A stretch of 64,000 nucleotides of DNA from contig JABHWU010000115.1 in assembly GCA_018657625.1 (NCBI GenBank), positions 1 through 64,000 of the forward strand. The letters are read 5' to 3'. Shown piece after piece: positions 42,893 to 53,187 of the stretch (position 1 is its first letter; every line of letters starts with the position of its first letter). Made by a program: the position numbers and the translations under genes. The notes beneath the pieces are model-generated. The model was not told where the DNA came from. It worked only from the letters and a program-made list of their open reading frames with translations, and did no database searches. The DNA is from Deltaproteobacteria bacterium. Its GTDB lineage: Bacteria; SAR324; XYD2-FULL-50-16.

Positions 42893-44329
42893 TCAATAGT
42901 GACTATCATTTAATATTGTTGGATAATCTTCTGATTCAGAGCGTTTGGGATAAGATAACCAATCCGGTACTTTTCTGGCTTTCCAACGTTTCCCATAGAT
43001 AAAATTATCAATATAAGGAAATACTTTTTTTGCGAGGGGAGAATTAGCGACATACCAACGAATAAACCTATGAAAGTAAGAGTTAGGCCGACTAAAAGGA
43101 CAAATAGCCATACAGATTGAACAATCTGTTCCAACACGACTCCAATAATCAAAACAACTATCTTCGTCCAGTTTCCATTTTTCAATACCGCGGCAACGGG
43201 TTTTGGACCCGGTTGTTATGGATTTGGATGGGCAGGAATCTGCACATTTCATACATTTTTCGCAAAATTCCTCAACACCAATTGACATCGGTTTATCCGG
43301 AATTAAAGGCATATCTGTCAGCGTAATAAATATCCTGGTTCGCGCGCCAAATTTTGGTGTAATCAGGTATCCTAGACGTCCAATTTCCCCAAGACCCGCA
43401 TCGACAGCTACTGGTGGCATAATAATATTGTAATTACGGGTATGTTCTGCTTCACCGCGATAGCCCATATGCACAAACCATCGGGCCATCATCGTGCTAA
43501 TATATGCTCCTTTAGCATAATTAAGTGCACTCTCAGCTACTGAAGGTGTATGGGGTGCTGCCATCACATGATCACGATTCATTTCCAACAACATGACTAC
43601 TGCATATTTAGGGAGGTCCTTTATCTCTTTTCCCCAATCATCCCAATTATCATAATGAATCTCTCCCCTTTTTGAATATACCCAGGCAGGATTGAGTTCA
43701 CAGATACCGACACTAACAGCGCCAACATGTTCAGCATATTTTTTAACAATTTTGGTAGCTTTTTCCGGTGGCAAATTAGCAGGTTGGGTGTCTGGGTATG
43801 GTGTTCCTTTAGCAAAGGGCCCTAAAAAGTGAGGTAATTCGAAAGCTGAATGAACCATAGCGACATTCGACTGATATCCATTATCTATACTTCCCAATTT
43901 TCCTAAAAAGCCTTTCGCCCGTCTTTTTTTATCGGGTATTTCTAACTCAGGATTTTGTGCATAGAAGGTTTTATAAGGGTCAGAACCATCTTTTAATCCA
44001 CGGAGTCTGACAAAAACAGAATGGCTTTCATCGAACCTTGCTGTTTCTTCAACAGCATACCCCATGGTACCTTTTAAAGCTTTAGGATTTTGCTTACCGG
44101 GGATACATAACAAAAGTCCAAATATACCTGCAATTACAAATAATATTGCGAGTGGATCTGTTAGAATAGGAACAAAATATGCCAAAGCAATCGTCAGAAC
44201 AGCGATCAACATACCGATAAACCCGATCAAAACAGCTCTTTTTTCCTGTTCGTGAATGGATTCTAAAAATAAAACAAAAGCTATTCCAAAGAAGGCTAAA
44301 ATGGCTAAGGTTAAAAAAATTAAAATCAT
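42893..44329 (-). CDS. Membrane-anchored reductive dehalogenase-like protein (RdhA homologue)
   Basis: This 478-residue protein has three N-terminal transmembrane helices (about 1-22, 33-52, 60-77) instead of the Tat signal of classical RdhA. The catalytic part has the RdhA core: VAVDAGLGEIGRLGYLITPKFGARTRIFITLTDMPL at about 307-342. Two [4Fe-4S] motifs follow: C356-x2-C359-x2-C362-x3-C366-P, and C403-x2-C406-x3-C410-P with C379 or C392 as the distant ligand. Classical enzymes are cobalamin-dependent and reductively remove halogens. No rdhB anchor gene is present, consistent with built-in membrane helices. It could instead be epoxyqueuosine-reductase-like (QueG), but the length, the TM helices and the fit to RdhA favour the former. 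The substrate is unknown. Confidence 0.78.
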   Translation of the reverse strand: MILIFLTLAILAFFGIAFVLFLESIHEQEKRAVLIGFIGMLIAVLTIALAYFVPILTDPLAILFVIAGIFGLLLCIPGKQNPKALKGTMGYAVEETARFDESHSVFVRLRGLKDGSDPYKTFYAQNPELEIPDKKRRAKGFLGKLGSIDNGYQSNVAMVHSAFELPHFLGPFAKGTPYPDTQPANLPPEKATKIVKKYAEHVGAVSVGICELNPAWVYSKRGEIHYDNWDDWGKEIKDLPKYAVVMLLEMNRDHVMAAPHTPSVAESALNYAKGAYISTMMARWFVHMGYRGEAEHTRNYNIIMPPVAVDAGLGEIGRLGYLITPKFGARTRIFITLTDMPLIPDKPMSIGVEEFCEKCMKCADSCPSKSITTGSKTRCRGIEKWKLDEDSCFDYWSRVGTDCSICMAICPFSRPNSYFHRFIRWYVANSPLAKKVFPYIDNFIYGKRWKARKVPDWLSYPKRSESEDYPTILNDSHY

Positions 44330-44827
44330 TATAATCCTTTCTTATTCAATTAAAAACCAGAACAGTTTTCAATGAGGATCAGTTTTACAATTAACAAGCT
44401 TTCAGATTCCCCAAATTTGCTAGAATACATCAATATCCTGTATTAATTTTATACTTATTATGTATACAATTCCATTATCAGAATATTATTAATATTTTAT
44501 TCATAAATCATAATTATATAATACTGGTCTCTTATAAAACCCCTATTATAAATAGTCAAAGAAAAGTTCTTTTAACCATTGTATTCAAATAAGTTGCCTC
44601 TACTAATATGCTGAGCGAAGTCGAAGTATATTATCTATTTTACCCTTTGTTCTTTGCTCAAAGTATCGCAAATACAGTGCTCAAGGGACCGCAAATAATG
44701 ATACCCTTGATTCTGTAAAACATTAAATTTGAAATGCTTTAGTACAATGGTGCAGTTGATATGAAATGAATCCGGCAGTTTTAGGAGAAGGTTATTTACA
44801 CGACCTTCAACATTAAAACAAAATGCT
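44330..44827. other. Intergenic region with one half-palindrome repeat
   Basis: A 498-bp AT-rich spacer. It contains ATGCTGAGCGAAGTCGAAGT (44608-44627), one arm of the common CTTCGACTTCGCTCAGCAT intergenic repeat type. I see no gene, terminator or operator. Confidence 0.45.
44608..44629. repeat. Single arm of an intergenic palindromic repeat
   Basis: ATGCTGAGCGAAGTCGAAGTAT is related to the two palindromic repeats at 27.2-27.5 kb (shared CTGA-CGAAG-GAAG pattern), but its partner arm is not found nearby, so it is a fragment. Confidence 0.4.
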
Positions 44828-45424
44828 TTATTGAAGAATTAAAATCACCGTAGCGGCCGTCAATAAACCCATTGACCAGTTAAAAACCTGACGATGCAAA
44901 TCATTGGATAGAAAGCGACCAATACCTACCCCAAAACCTACCCAAACTGAGATGGAGGGTAAGCACACAATAGCAAATACCAATATAACGATCAAAGCAG
45001 AGTACAAGTAGTCATCTCCAGTCAAAGTAAAAGCAGACATAGCGGTGACTCCCATTATTAAAGCTTTGGGGTTTAGAAATTGGAATAAGGCAGCCTGAAT
45101 AAATGTAAATGGTTTGCTATCTGTTTTAATTTCACCGTTCATTTTACCTGCAGTAGCTATCATCCAGGCTAGGTACAACAGATAACAAGCACCTGCAAAT
45201 TTTAAGATGGTCTGTAAAACAGGAATTTGTTCAAATATTAGGTTTAGTCCACCAGCAGTCAATGCAAATAAACCGACCATTCCACCTAAAATACCGAACA
45301 TATGCGGAATTGTTTTCAAAAACCCAAAATTAGCACCAGAGGCAGTTAACATTATGTTATTAGGGCCCGGAGTAATACAAGCAGAAATACTATAAAAAAG
45401 TAATGGTATTAAGGTGTTTTCCAT
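44828..45424 (-). CDS. LysE/RhtB family amino-acid exporter
   Basis: This 198-residue inner-membrane protein has six hydrophobic helices and the family's N-terminal signature SISACITPGPNNIMLTASGANFGF, with the ITPGPN motif near residues 17-22. Also visible is the FLNPKALIMGVTAMSAF segment. LysE/RhtB proteins export amino acids such as lysine, threonine or homoserine lactone; which one is not clear. It is isolated, with long spacers on both sides and no adjacent LysR-type regulator. Confidence 0.9.
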   Translation of the reverse strand: MENTLIPLLFYSISACITPGPNNIMLTASGANFGFLKTIPHMFGILGGMVGLFALTAGGLNLIFEQIPVLQTILKFAGACYLLYLAWMIATAGKMNGEIKTDSKPFTFIQAALFQFLNPKALIMGVTAMSAFTLTGDDYLYSALIVILVFAIVCLPSISVWVGFGVGIGRFLSNDLHRQVFNWSMGLLTAATVILILQ

Positions 45425-46114
45425 AATGATCTTCTCCGAATGAAATTGTCTCTATTTTTGTATCCATACATTTATATTAAATTTTAATATAAAGTCACTA
45501 TTACTATGTCAACCAGTATATTGTAACCGTTACAATTCATTGGTTTATTTACTGGATTCGTTAAATTCTGAAATGTTACAAAACCATAGACACAAATTCC
45601 AAATGTTCATGATATTTAGTGAAACCTTCTCATCGAAATCAAAAGATAACAGGGCAAAAATTGACAACAAACGAATTTGAAAAATCCTGGATAAAAAAAC
45701 TAAGCGTGTCAAAAAATATCTAAAACACATCACCTAAAATAAAACAAATCATCCAGAACCAATATCAAACAGGGGATCCAATAAAATAGACCAACCAATA
45801 TTGGAACACCTGGAACAGGAGTTGGGAACAGGGAGTACCCAGGAAGTCATGCTGGATGGTCCTGTCAGTATCCGAAAGAGATGCTAAATGAAACAAAAAA
45901 CTACCTGTTTCATACTGTTATTGAAGAAGTGTTTTTTTAAGGGCATCTGGGAAGAAATCTGACAGCATCCGGTTCAAATTAAGTTTTTAAAATCTATTAT
46001 TAAGGGTGATGATCTCTATCAATTTGAAATTATATTACCAGAAATGACCCAGAATAAGTGATACTCGATCAAATAGATTCATTGATTCGACTGATGTGAG
46101 TGTTCTTAATCCCT
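45425..46114. other. Intergenic region with a possible frameshifted gene remnant
   Basis: Nearly 700 bp between the LysE gene and dnaE. Around 45785-45940 the plus strand reads coding-like sequence (NRPTNIGTPGTGVGNREYPG, then HAGWSCQYPKEM) that breaks at an A7 run near 45895-45901. A one-base shift then continues as NYLFHTVIEEVFF. This looks like a decayed gene piece, but I cannot name the family. An open frame at 45545-45733 (minus) is not convincing. Confidence 0.35.
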
Positions 46115-49100
46115 TTATTTTGCTTTGGCATATTGAAAAGAACAATTATCAACCGGTAGGATTTCTTCCAGTTCATTGATTAGTTCTTCAGATACGACAA
46201 CCTTTTGAGGGATGCCAATATTAATCCGGCAATTTTCTTCTGTTTCCAGATTTAAGCTAATTTTGCAATCTCCCGGGTATTGCTCCATCTTTTCTTTAAT
46301 TTTCCGCAAGATATTTTCATTTGCTTCCGGTGGGATGCCAATATTCATTCTTTTGGTATTTTCACATCTTAACAATGGCAAGGATATTATTTCATCCGCT
46401 ACAATGTTAACAGAATTATCTTCTTTACTACCATTGATATAACCGGAAACAAAAACCGGATCATCCAGTTCTTCCTGATTCAGTAGATCCTGAACGGCAT
46501 CAAAAGTTTTAGGAAAAACCAATACTTCAATAGTACCCCATAAATCTTCAAGGGTAAGAATGGCCATTTTTTTGTTAGCCTTTTTTGTCAGACGAATTAC
46601 TTTAGCTGCAATTGCCCCTGCCAGATAAGCTTTTTCCCTGAATTTAAAAGTACGCCCTTCAGCTTTTAAATCACTGGATCGCGATAGTTGGACATAGGAA
46701 CGCAATTCATCAACAAAAGGTTTTACCGGATGCCCGGAAATATAAAAGCCCAGGGCTTCTTTTTCAAATTTCAATTTTAATTTTGTTTTCCAGTCTGGAA
46801 TATCTGGTAATTCAACTTTTGTACGACTTTTTTCCATCTCCTCTTCGTCTAAAAAGTCAAACAACGACATTTGATTTTCGATATTCATAGACTTTTCAGC
46901 ATTGGCAATATTAATCACCTGATCAATCCCCTGTAATATCCGATTCCTATTGGGTTCTATGGAATCAAACACACCACTTTTGATCAGTGCTTCTAATACT
47001 CTGGAATTGACTTTTCCGGTATCAAGATGTGAAAAAATATCCAATAGATCGGAAAACTGCCCGCTGTTATTATCACGTGCCTGAAGAATACTTTCCAGCG
47101 CTGCTTCACCTACATTTTTAATGGCATTTAAACCAAATCGGATTTGGTCACTATGGGCTGTAAAAATCAGGTCACTTTGATTAATATCGGGTGGTAAAAC
47201 TGCGATGTTCATTTCCCGACATTCATTAATCAATTTTACCACACTTTCCGGTTTAGTTCTTTCGATAGTCAGTAAAGCCGCCATAAAGTCTACCGGATAG
47301 TTCGCTTTTAACCAAGCTGTTTGATAGCTGATCAAAGCATAGGCTGCAGAATGTGATTTATTAAAACCATATCCGGCAAATTTATCGATCAGGTCAAAAA
47401 TATAATTCGATAATTCCTCATCTATATTATTATTTTTACATCCATCCACAAATTTTTGTCTTTGTTCTTTCAAGACTTCCGGTTTCTTCTTACCAATCGC
47501 TCTTCTTAAAATATCAGCCCCACCCAAAGAAAAACCAGCCAGGACCTGAACCGTTCGCATAACCTGCTCCTGGTAAACCATCACACCATAGGTTTCATCC
47601 AAAACCGGTTCCATCAATTCATGGGGATAAACTGTTTTTTGTCGACCATGCTTTCTTTCCACATAATCATCAACCATACCTGATCCCAAAGGACCAGGAC
47701 GATAAAGCGCAACCAGGGCAATAATATCCTCAAAACAATCCGGTTTCAATTTACGAATCAGTTTTTTCATCCCCTCTGATTCCAGTTGGAAAACACCGGT
47801 GGTATCTCCTTTTGTCAGCAATTGAAAGGTCTTATCATCTTCCATCGAAATCAGAGTGATATCCAACTGCTCATCTTCTGGTCGCTTTTTGTTGATCAGT
47901 TTAACAGTCTTATCAATAATTGAAAGGTTTCTTAGCCCAAGGAAATCAAACTTTACAGCACCCTGGGCTTCAGCATATTTCATAGTGAACATTGACTGTG
48001 GACCGTCTCCCTTGGTAGGCGTGCAGGTAGGCATGACGTCATAAACCGGTGAATCCATTATGATTACACCCGCAGCATGGGTGGACAGGTTGTTATTAGT
48101 CCCTTCCAGTTGAAACGCCAAATTAATCAGTTTTTGTTCTTCTTCCGTTCCATTTTCAGCTAATTCCTTAAATTCAGGCATAGTCTCCATAACCTTTGTC
48201 AGGTTAATGCCCAGATCATCGGGAACCAGTTTTGCAATTTTTTCCGCATCCGAATAAGGAAAGTCCAGGACACGGGCCACACCTTTAATCGCCCCCTTTG
48301 CTTTTAAAGAACCAATGGCAGAAATCTGGCAAACATTATCCTTGCCGTACTTATTTTTTACATAATCAATGACACTTTCTCGGCCTTCCACCTCAAAATC
48401 AATATCAAAATCAGGCATACTGACTCTATCAGGGTTTAAAAACCTCTCAAAAAGCAGATCGTATTTAAGCGGGTCAATATCTGTAATTTCAAGAACATAA
48501 GCAACCAGGGATCCTGCTCCTGAGCCTCTTCCCGGTCCAACAGGGATATCATTAGATTTAGACCATTTAATAAAATCAGAAACAATGAGAAAATATCCTG
48601 GAAACTTCATGTCATTAATAACTTTTAATTCAAATACCAGCCGATCTTCATAAATTTTTTTCTGTTTTATTTCTTCTTCATCCGACCATTGATATAATTT
48701 CTTCAGATATTTAAACCTATGTATCAACCCTTCCTGGGACTGATAAATTAACTCTTCATCCAAGGCTCGTTTACTTTCAACAGGGTACTCCGGCAAGTAC
48801 ATCTTTTTAGTGGAAAGATCCAGCTCACAGCGGTCAGCGATAATTCTAGTATTTGAAATACAGGTTTCCGGTAAATCTTTAAAAGCATCCTTGATTTCGT
48901 CCACAGATTTTACATACATTTCCGAGACTTCCAATTGTTTGACATCGGGTTCAGTTACCTTTTTTTGCCACCCCATCAGTTGAAGAATATACTGTGCTTC
49001 CGCATGTTCTCTTTTCAAATAATGACAATCACAGGTTCCAACCAAAGGTAAGTTTAATGTCTCTGCAATTTCAATCAATTGGGGGTTCACAATATCCTGT

Positions 49101-49657
49101 TTTTCCAGTTTATTAGACTGTAACTCAATATAATAGCGATCTTTAAAAACATGCGCATACCATTCTGCAGTTTTAATGGCGTCTTCCCTTTCCCCCTCCA
49201 AAAGTCGACGTGCCAGTTCTCCTCCCAAACAAGCAGACAGTACAATTAATCCTTCGTTATATTTTTCCAGTAATTCATGGTCAATTCTTGGTTTACCATA
49301 ATATTTTCCATCTCTAAATCCCATACTGGCTATTTTAATGAGATTTTGGTAACCAACCTTGTTTTCACATAACAGCACGGTATGATAAGCATTCGGTCCC
49401 GCCTTAGCGTATGTTCGGTGAAAACGATTCACTTTTGCGACATAGGCTTCCATTCCAATGATCGGTTTAATGCCCGATTTTTTCAATTCATCATGAAATT
49501 CAATGGCACCATATAAATTACCATGGTCTGTGAGCGCACAGGTGTCGTACTCCAGTTCATTCAGATGTTTACCCAGTCCTTTAACCTTAATGGCTCCATC
49601 CAGCAGGGAATAATGACTATGAAAATGAAGATGTACAAACTCTGAGGGAGTGGGCAT
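46115..49657 (-). CDS. dnaE: DNA polymerase III alpha subunit
   Basis: This 1180-residue replicative polymerase has an N-terminal PHP domain (FVHLHFHSHYSLLDGAIK, HGNLYGAIEFHDELKK). The palm has PVGPGRGSGAGSLVAYVLEITDIDPL and MPDFDIDFE with catalytic Asp residues. Then come fingers (RPGPLGSGMVDDYVERKHG, GVMVYQEQVM, RRAIGKKK), a helix-hairpin-helix and an OB fold around 990-1080 (LAGAIAAKVIRLTKKANKKMAILTLED). It is the DnaE1-type enzyme, not PolC. Length and domain order are normal. It is not linked to other replication genes here. Confidence 0.97.
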   Translation of the reverse strand: MPTPSEFVHLHFHSHYSLLDGAIKVKGLGKHLNELEYDTCALTDHGNLYGAIEFHDELKKSGIKPIIGMEAYVAKVNRFHRTYAKAGPNAYHTVLLCENKVGYQNLIKIASMGFRDGKYYGKPRIDHELLEKYNEGLIVLSACLGGELARRLLEGEREDAIKTAEWYAHVFKDRYYIELQSNKLEKQDIVNPQLIEIAETLNLPLVGTCDCHYLKREHAEAQYILQLMGWQKKVTEPDVKQLEVSEMYVKSVDEIKDAFKDLPETCISNTRIIADRCELDLSTKKMYLPEYPVESKRALDEELIYQSQEGLIHRFKYLKKLYQWSDEEEIKQKKIYEDRLVFELKVINDMKFPGYFLIVSDFIKWSKSNDIPVGPGRGSGAGSLVAYVLEITDIDPLKYDLLFERFLNPDRVSMPDFDIDFEVEGRESVIDYVKNKYGKDNVCQISAIGSLKAKGAIKGVARVLDFPYSDAEKIAKLVPDDLGINLTKVMETMPEFKELAENGTEEEQKLINLAFQLEGTNNNLSTHAAGVIIMDSPVYDVMPTCTPTKGDGPQSMFTMKYAEAQGAVKFDFLGLRNLSIIDKTVKLINKKRPEDEQLDITLISMEDDKTFQLLTKGDTTGVFQLESEGMKKLIRKLKPDCFEDIIALVALYRPGPLGSGMVDDYVERKHGRQKTVYPHELMEPVLDETYGVMVYQEQVMRTVQVLAGFSLGGADILRRAIGKKKPEVLKEQRQKFVDGCKNNNIDEELSNYIFDLIDKFAGYGFNKSHSAAYALISYQTAWLKANYPVDFMAALLTIERTKPESVVKLINECREMNIAVLPPDINQSDLIFTAHSDQIRFGLNAIKNVGEAALESILQARDNNSGQFSDLLDIFSHLDTGKVNSRVLEALIKSGVFDSIEPNRNRILQGIDQVINIANAEKSMNIENQMSLFDFLDEEEMEKSRTKVELPDIPDWKTKLKLKFEKEALGFYISGHPVKPFVDELRSYVQLSRSSDLKAEGRTFKFREKAYLAGAIAAKVIRLTKKANKKMAILTLEDLWGTIEVLVFPKTFDAVQDLLNQEELDDPVFVSGYINGSKEDNSVNIVADEIISLPLLRCENTKRMNIGIPPEANENILRKIKEKMEQYPGDCKISLNLETEENCRINIGIPQKVVVSEELINELEEILPVDNCSFQYAKAK

Positions 49658-49969
49658 GATTATTTATAGTAGTAATTTTTGAGAGAGATCCGTTAAATAT
49701 TGCTATAAAATTATTACCTGAAAATCAAAATGGCAATCATAGAAAACAGATTATTTAACAAATATTAAAGATCTGCACGATATCAAGACCTTGAAAAAAC
49801 CGGAAGGTTTCATTTCTTTGTCAAAGACTTAATCAATAGTGATTTTTCCAAAATCATTTTAAGCGTGACAAGATAAAGACAATAAAGAGATAGTTTTCAG
49901 AAACAAAGCATTTCATTGAACCAGGCATTGTAATTACCTATTTTGAATAATTTCTTTTTAATTTAAATC
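49658..49969. other. Divergent intergenic region, no recognised feature
   Basis: A 312-bp AT-rich spacer between dnaE (minus) and the sulfatase-fold gene (plus). It must carry promoters for both; I could not pick reliable boxes, and no repeat or stem-loop stands out. Confidence 0.35.
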
Positions 49970-51781
49970 ATGAAAACAATCAGTCAAATTGCTACCAATC
50001 TTTTTCTAATTGTTGGTATTTATATATTTTACCTATTTCCATTATTTGAAATTCACAATACCCAACCAAGCATTATAGACTATCTTACTTTTAGTTTACA
50101 TACTTTTTTAATATATGTTTTGTTGCATTTTGTATTAATAGTACCACTCAATTACATATTAAAATTTTTATCAAAACTTATCGCTGGTATTTATCTATCT
50201 CTTGCTGAAACTTTTTTCATTTTTTTGGCATTAGCTGATACAAAAATTTATATCAGCCAGGGACTTCATGTCTATGATAGAATTGTAATCAAGACATTAC
50301 AAAATCCACACTGGGAACGTGAATTGCAACTTGGAACATCGACTTTTATCAGTATTGTCGTGCTGCTGTTTATTATTTTCTGTTTACAACTCCTGCTATG
50401 GTTTTGGTTAAGAAAGCAAAAAATTTATTTTCAAAATAAAAAAGCCCTTTGGGGTGTTGTTGCTAGCATTATCATTTTATTAACATTACCTTCATTATGG
50501 ATTTACAAAAAGCATTTGCCTAATAGCTCAGAACTTTCAAACATCTACCCCTTTTATTCCGGAATCATCGGGGTTCCCGGGCAATATCCTTTAATTGCCA
50601 AATATGATTATCCGAACGTTACAGAATCACTGACAAAAAAAAATGTCATATTAATAACTGCTGAAAGCCTGAGAGGGGATTTTTATTCACCTGAATTTAT
50701 GCCCAGGCTGCAAAGCTTTGCGAAAAATAATGGATGTTTAACATCCAAACGTCATTATTCTGGAGGCCACACGACTGAATACGGAGTTTTTACCGCTTTA
50801 TACGGGCTTCACGGATATCATTTTGAACCATTTAGAGACCAGGATCTTCCCTCGTATGGATTAAAAACACTTAAAAACCATGGCTACACCTTAATTGGAT
50901 CAGCAGCAGCACAATTAAGTTCATGGAATAATTCTAAGTTCCTCTTTCAGGTTTTCGACAAATACAAAGAATTCACCTCAGATGTAATTTATGAAGACGA
51001 CGTCAATATGATCGAGTGGGTTCAGAAGCAAATTGATCAATCCAATCAAAAATCTTTATTTATTTTTATGCATTCAAATACCACCCATCATAATTATTAC
51101 TTCCCTGATAATTTTACTATTTATAAACCAGTCATGGAAAAAAACTATAATTACCTGCAAAATAAATATTCTACGGCGACATACAGGGAAAAAGTCTTTA
51201 ATCGATATAAAAATAGTGTCAGATATCTGGATACCACATTCACAGACTTTTTAGAAAGTTTAGAGGATAAATTAGGGCCTAACACAATCATTGTATTTAC
51301 AGGGGATCATGGGGAAGAATTCTGGGAACACGGTTTGCTTGGGCATGGTAAAAGTAATTATGTTAATCAAAGAGTACAGGTTCCTTTAGTCATTTGCGAC
51401 TTATCCCGTAAAATATTACCTGAAGTAATTTTTTCTTCCCATGTTGATATTTTTCCAACAATTTTTGATTTATTGTTACTACCACCAACAAATCAGTTTA
51501 ATGGTTTTTCTATGTTATCCGAAACATTCAAAGACCGACCCTATACTGTCGTCACAGGTCCAGAATTTCCTTTTGGTCGAAATAAAATGGGTATCATAGA
51601 AAGTAAATATAAATTCTGGCTAAAAAAATCCTCAAAATATTTACACTATTTTTATAAAACCAAAGTCACAGATATAAATGATCATGTCATAATGGATGGG
51701 AGCGATAAAGCTACTTTAGATAAAACACTCAAAGCTTTTGCTACTGATGCATATCTGTTTTTAGATGAAATACATCCCTAA
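49970..51781 (+). CDS. Membrane-anchored sulfatase-fold enzyme (LTA-synthase/phosphoethanolamine-transferase-like)
   Basis: This 603-residue protein has about five N-terminal transmembrane helices (1-175) and an extracytoplasmic alkaline-phosphatase/sulfatase domain (about 225-530). NVILITAESLRGDFYSPEFMP starts the domain. SGGHTTEYGVFTALYG carries the likely nucleophilic Thr (in place of Cys/Ser), and FTGDHGEEFWEHGLLGHGKSNY carries the metal Asp/His. The layout is like LtaS, YejM/PbgA and phosphoethanolamine transferases, so it probably modifies or transfers a head group onto a surface lipid or polysaccharide. The exact reaction is unknown. It is not a true sulfatase: the CxPxR formylglycine motif is missing. 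Confidence 0.82.
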   Translation: MKTISQIATNLFLIVGIYIFYLFPLFEIHNTQPSIIDYLTFSLHTFLIYVLLHFVLIVPLNYILKFLSKLIAGIYLSLAETFFIFLALADTKIYISQGLHVYDRIVIKTLQNPHWERELQLGTSTFISIVVLLFIIFCLQLLLWFWLRKQKIYFQNKKALWGVVASIIILLTLPSLWIYKKHLPNSSELSNIYPFYSGIIGVPGQYPLIAKYDYPNVTESLTKKNVILITAESLRGDFYSPEFMPRLQSFAKNNGCLTSKRHYSGGHTTEYGVFTALYGLHGYHFEPFRDQDLPSYGLKTLKNHGYTLIGSAAAQLSSWNNSKFLFQVFDKYKEFTSDVIYEDDVNMIEWVQKQIDQSNQKSLFIFMHSNTTHHNYYFPDNFTIYKPVMEKNYNYLQNKYSTATYREKVFNRYKNSVRYLDTTFTDFLESLEDKLGPNTIIVFTGDHGEEFWEHGLLGHGKSNYVNQRVQVPLVICDLSRKILPEVIFSSHVDIFPTIFDLLLLPPTNQFNGFSMLSETFKDRPYTVVTGPEFPFGRNKMGIIESKYKFWLKKSSKYLHYFYKTKVTDINDHVIMDGSDKATLDKTLKAFATDAYLFLDEIHP

Positions 51782-51957
51782 CAAGCATACAAAAATCAAT
51801 TAAATCGGTATTTTTATTAACTTCAGCCTGTATGTGAAATTAATAAGCTTTGGTTGCAATTGCAGGCAGGTTATGCAATAAAAAAAATAGTCGAATCAAT
51901 AGCCTATTGATTTAGCACTATTTCCATGATCATTGATGACTTGATTTTTTAAAAAAA

Positions 51958-53187
51958 ATGTCATACTTAAATTGGCAAAAAACTCATACCGGTATTGGCA
52001 GAGATTACTTATTCGGTAAAGACATTCAGGCAAATTTTGAGGATTCTGAAGAAATTTTTAACAATCTTGTCACTGAGGTTATAGATACCATCCAAGTACA
52101 GGCAGTTGTCCGTTTTTTACTGGACGGGGTCAGCAGTCAACCTGAACAATCTTTCATACCGACGCCATTTGTAGTCGACAACCTTAAGATTACTGAAAAT
52201 TTATCTAGTTTGCTGCTGCAAACAGTGATGAATTATTATATCAGTGCTAATCACAATTCGTCCCACTTTGGAATTACCAACACTATTCTGGAAAAAAAGC
52301 AAAACAGTTTTATTAAACGGGAAATTGAAACTTTACTAAAAAAAATACAGGAACGACCTGACCTTTCCGGCAGGATCTTGAAAGATGTTCGAATAGCACC
52401 CATCCATGAATTTCATATTCAGCACCCCTTTCGATTCAAGGAAATTATTCAAAAAAATTTAAATATTCATATTGGCTGTCAAATTCAAATCAATGGCAAT
52501 GCCATCAATCATAATCGAATATTTTTACCTTTCCAGACCAATTCTGGTATTCTCAACTGCCTCTATTATAACCTGGAACACATTATCACCCAAAATCTTG
52601 TTTCTTTTAGCGAATCCTCCGATCAGTATTTGAAAATTACTGATCGGACTATATTAAGGGAGTTGGAATCAACAATCAGCCGATTGAAAGTTAAGGTCAA
52701 TACCCGAAAGAAGCTGTTAAAAGATTTAGTCCATCAGGATCAATTCAACTTCATTGGCAATGATTCGGGATTCCCTCAAGTGAATTTAAAAATTGCGAAG
52801 GATCTGTATTCCGCCACTATAGCGGGTTTTCCTCAGGAAAGTTTTGCTTCGGATGTAATCACGGCAAATATTCCTACTTTTGGCATCCACTCTAAAAAAG
52901 AGGACCAAAACATTAGCGATGCTGATTCAATTCCTGAAAATGACAGTAAAGTTGATTATCCGGAAATAGAAAAAAGCAGCGAAGAGATTCAGTTTGATAA
53001 AAAAAAGGTGGAAGCGATTAACTTTCATCCCAATGAAGATGATTTTGAACGAAGAAAACAGTCAAAACGCAACTATGTTCCACACCCATTCAAAGAAAAT
53101 CTAAAAGCCAATTCATTTAAAAGAAGAAAATCTGATTGGCAGGAAAAATTACCAAACCGGATCAGTAAAACCGTTGATATGGACTAA
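51958..53187 (+). CDS. Hypothetical protein with folded N-terminal half and basic disordered tail
   Basis: I do not recognise this 409-residue protein. Residues 1-270 are mixed alpha/beta without signal peptide, membrane helix or cysteine-pair motif. The part around 220-265 is a strongly helical, basic segment (ILRELESTISRLKVKVNTRKKLLKDL) likely to form a coiled coil. Residues about 315-409 are charged low-complexity sequence: acidic (KEDQNISDADSIPENDSK), then basic (FERRKQSKRNYV, NSFKRRKSDWQEKL). This suggests a soluble adaptor or nucleic-acid/protein-binding protein. It ends one base before the stop of the convergent small gene. Confidence 0.7.
   Translation: MSYLNWQKTHTGIGRDYLFGKDIQANFEDSEEIFNNLVTEVIDTIQVQAVVRFLLDGVSSQPEQSFIPTPFVVDNLKITENLSSLLLQTVMNYYISANHNSSHFGITNTILEKKQNSFIKREIETLLKKIQERPDLSGRILKDVRIAPIHEFHIQHPFRFKEIIQKNLNIHIGCQIQINGNAINHNRIFLPFQTNSGILNCLYYNLEHIITQNLVSFSESSDQYLKITDRTILRELESTISRLKVKVNTRKKLLKDLVHQDQFNFIGNDSGFPQVNLKIAKDLYSATIAGFPQESFASDVITANIPTFGIHSKKEDQNISDADSIPENDSKVDYPEIEKSSEEIQFDKKKVEAINFHPNEDDFERRKQSKRNYVPHPFKENLKANSFKRRKSDWQEKLPNRISKTVDMD

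Noticed and set aside
45545..45733. A 62-codon open frame on the minus strand
   Set aside because: No ribosome site, atypical composition, and no similarity to a family I know.
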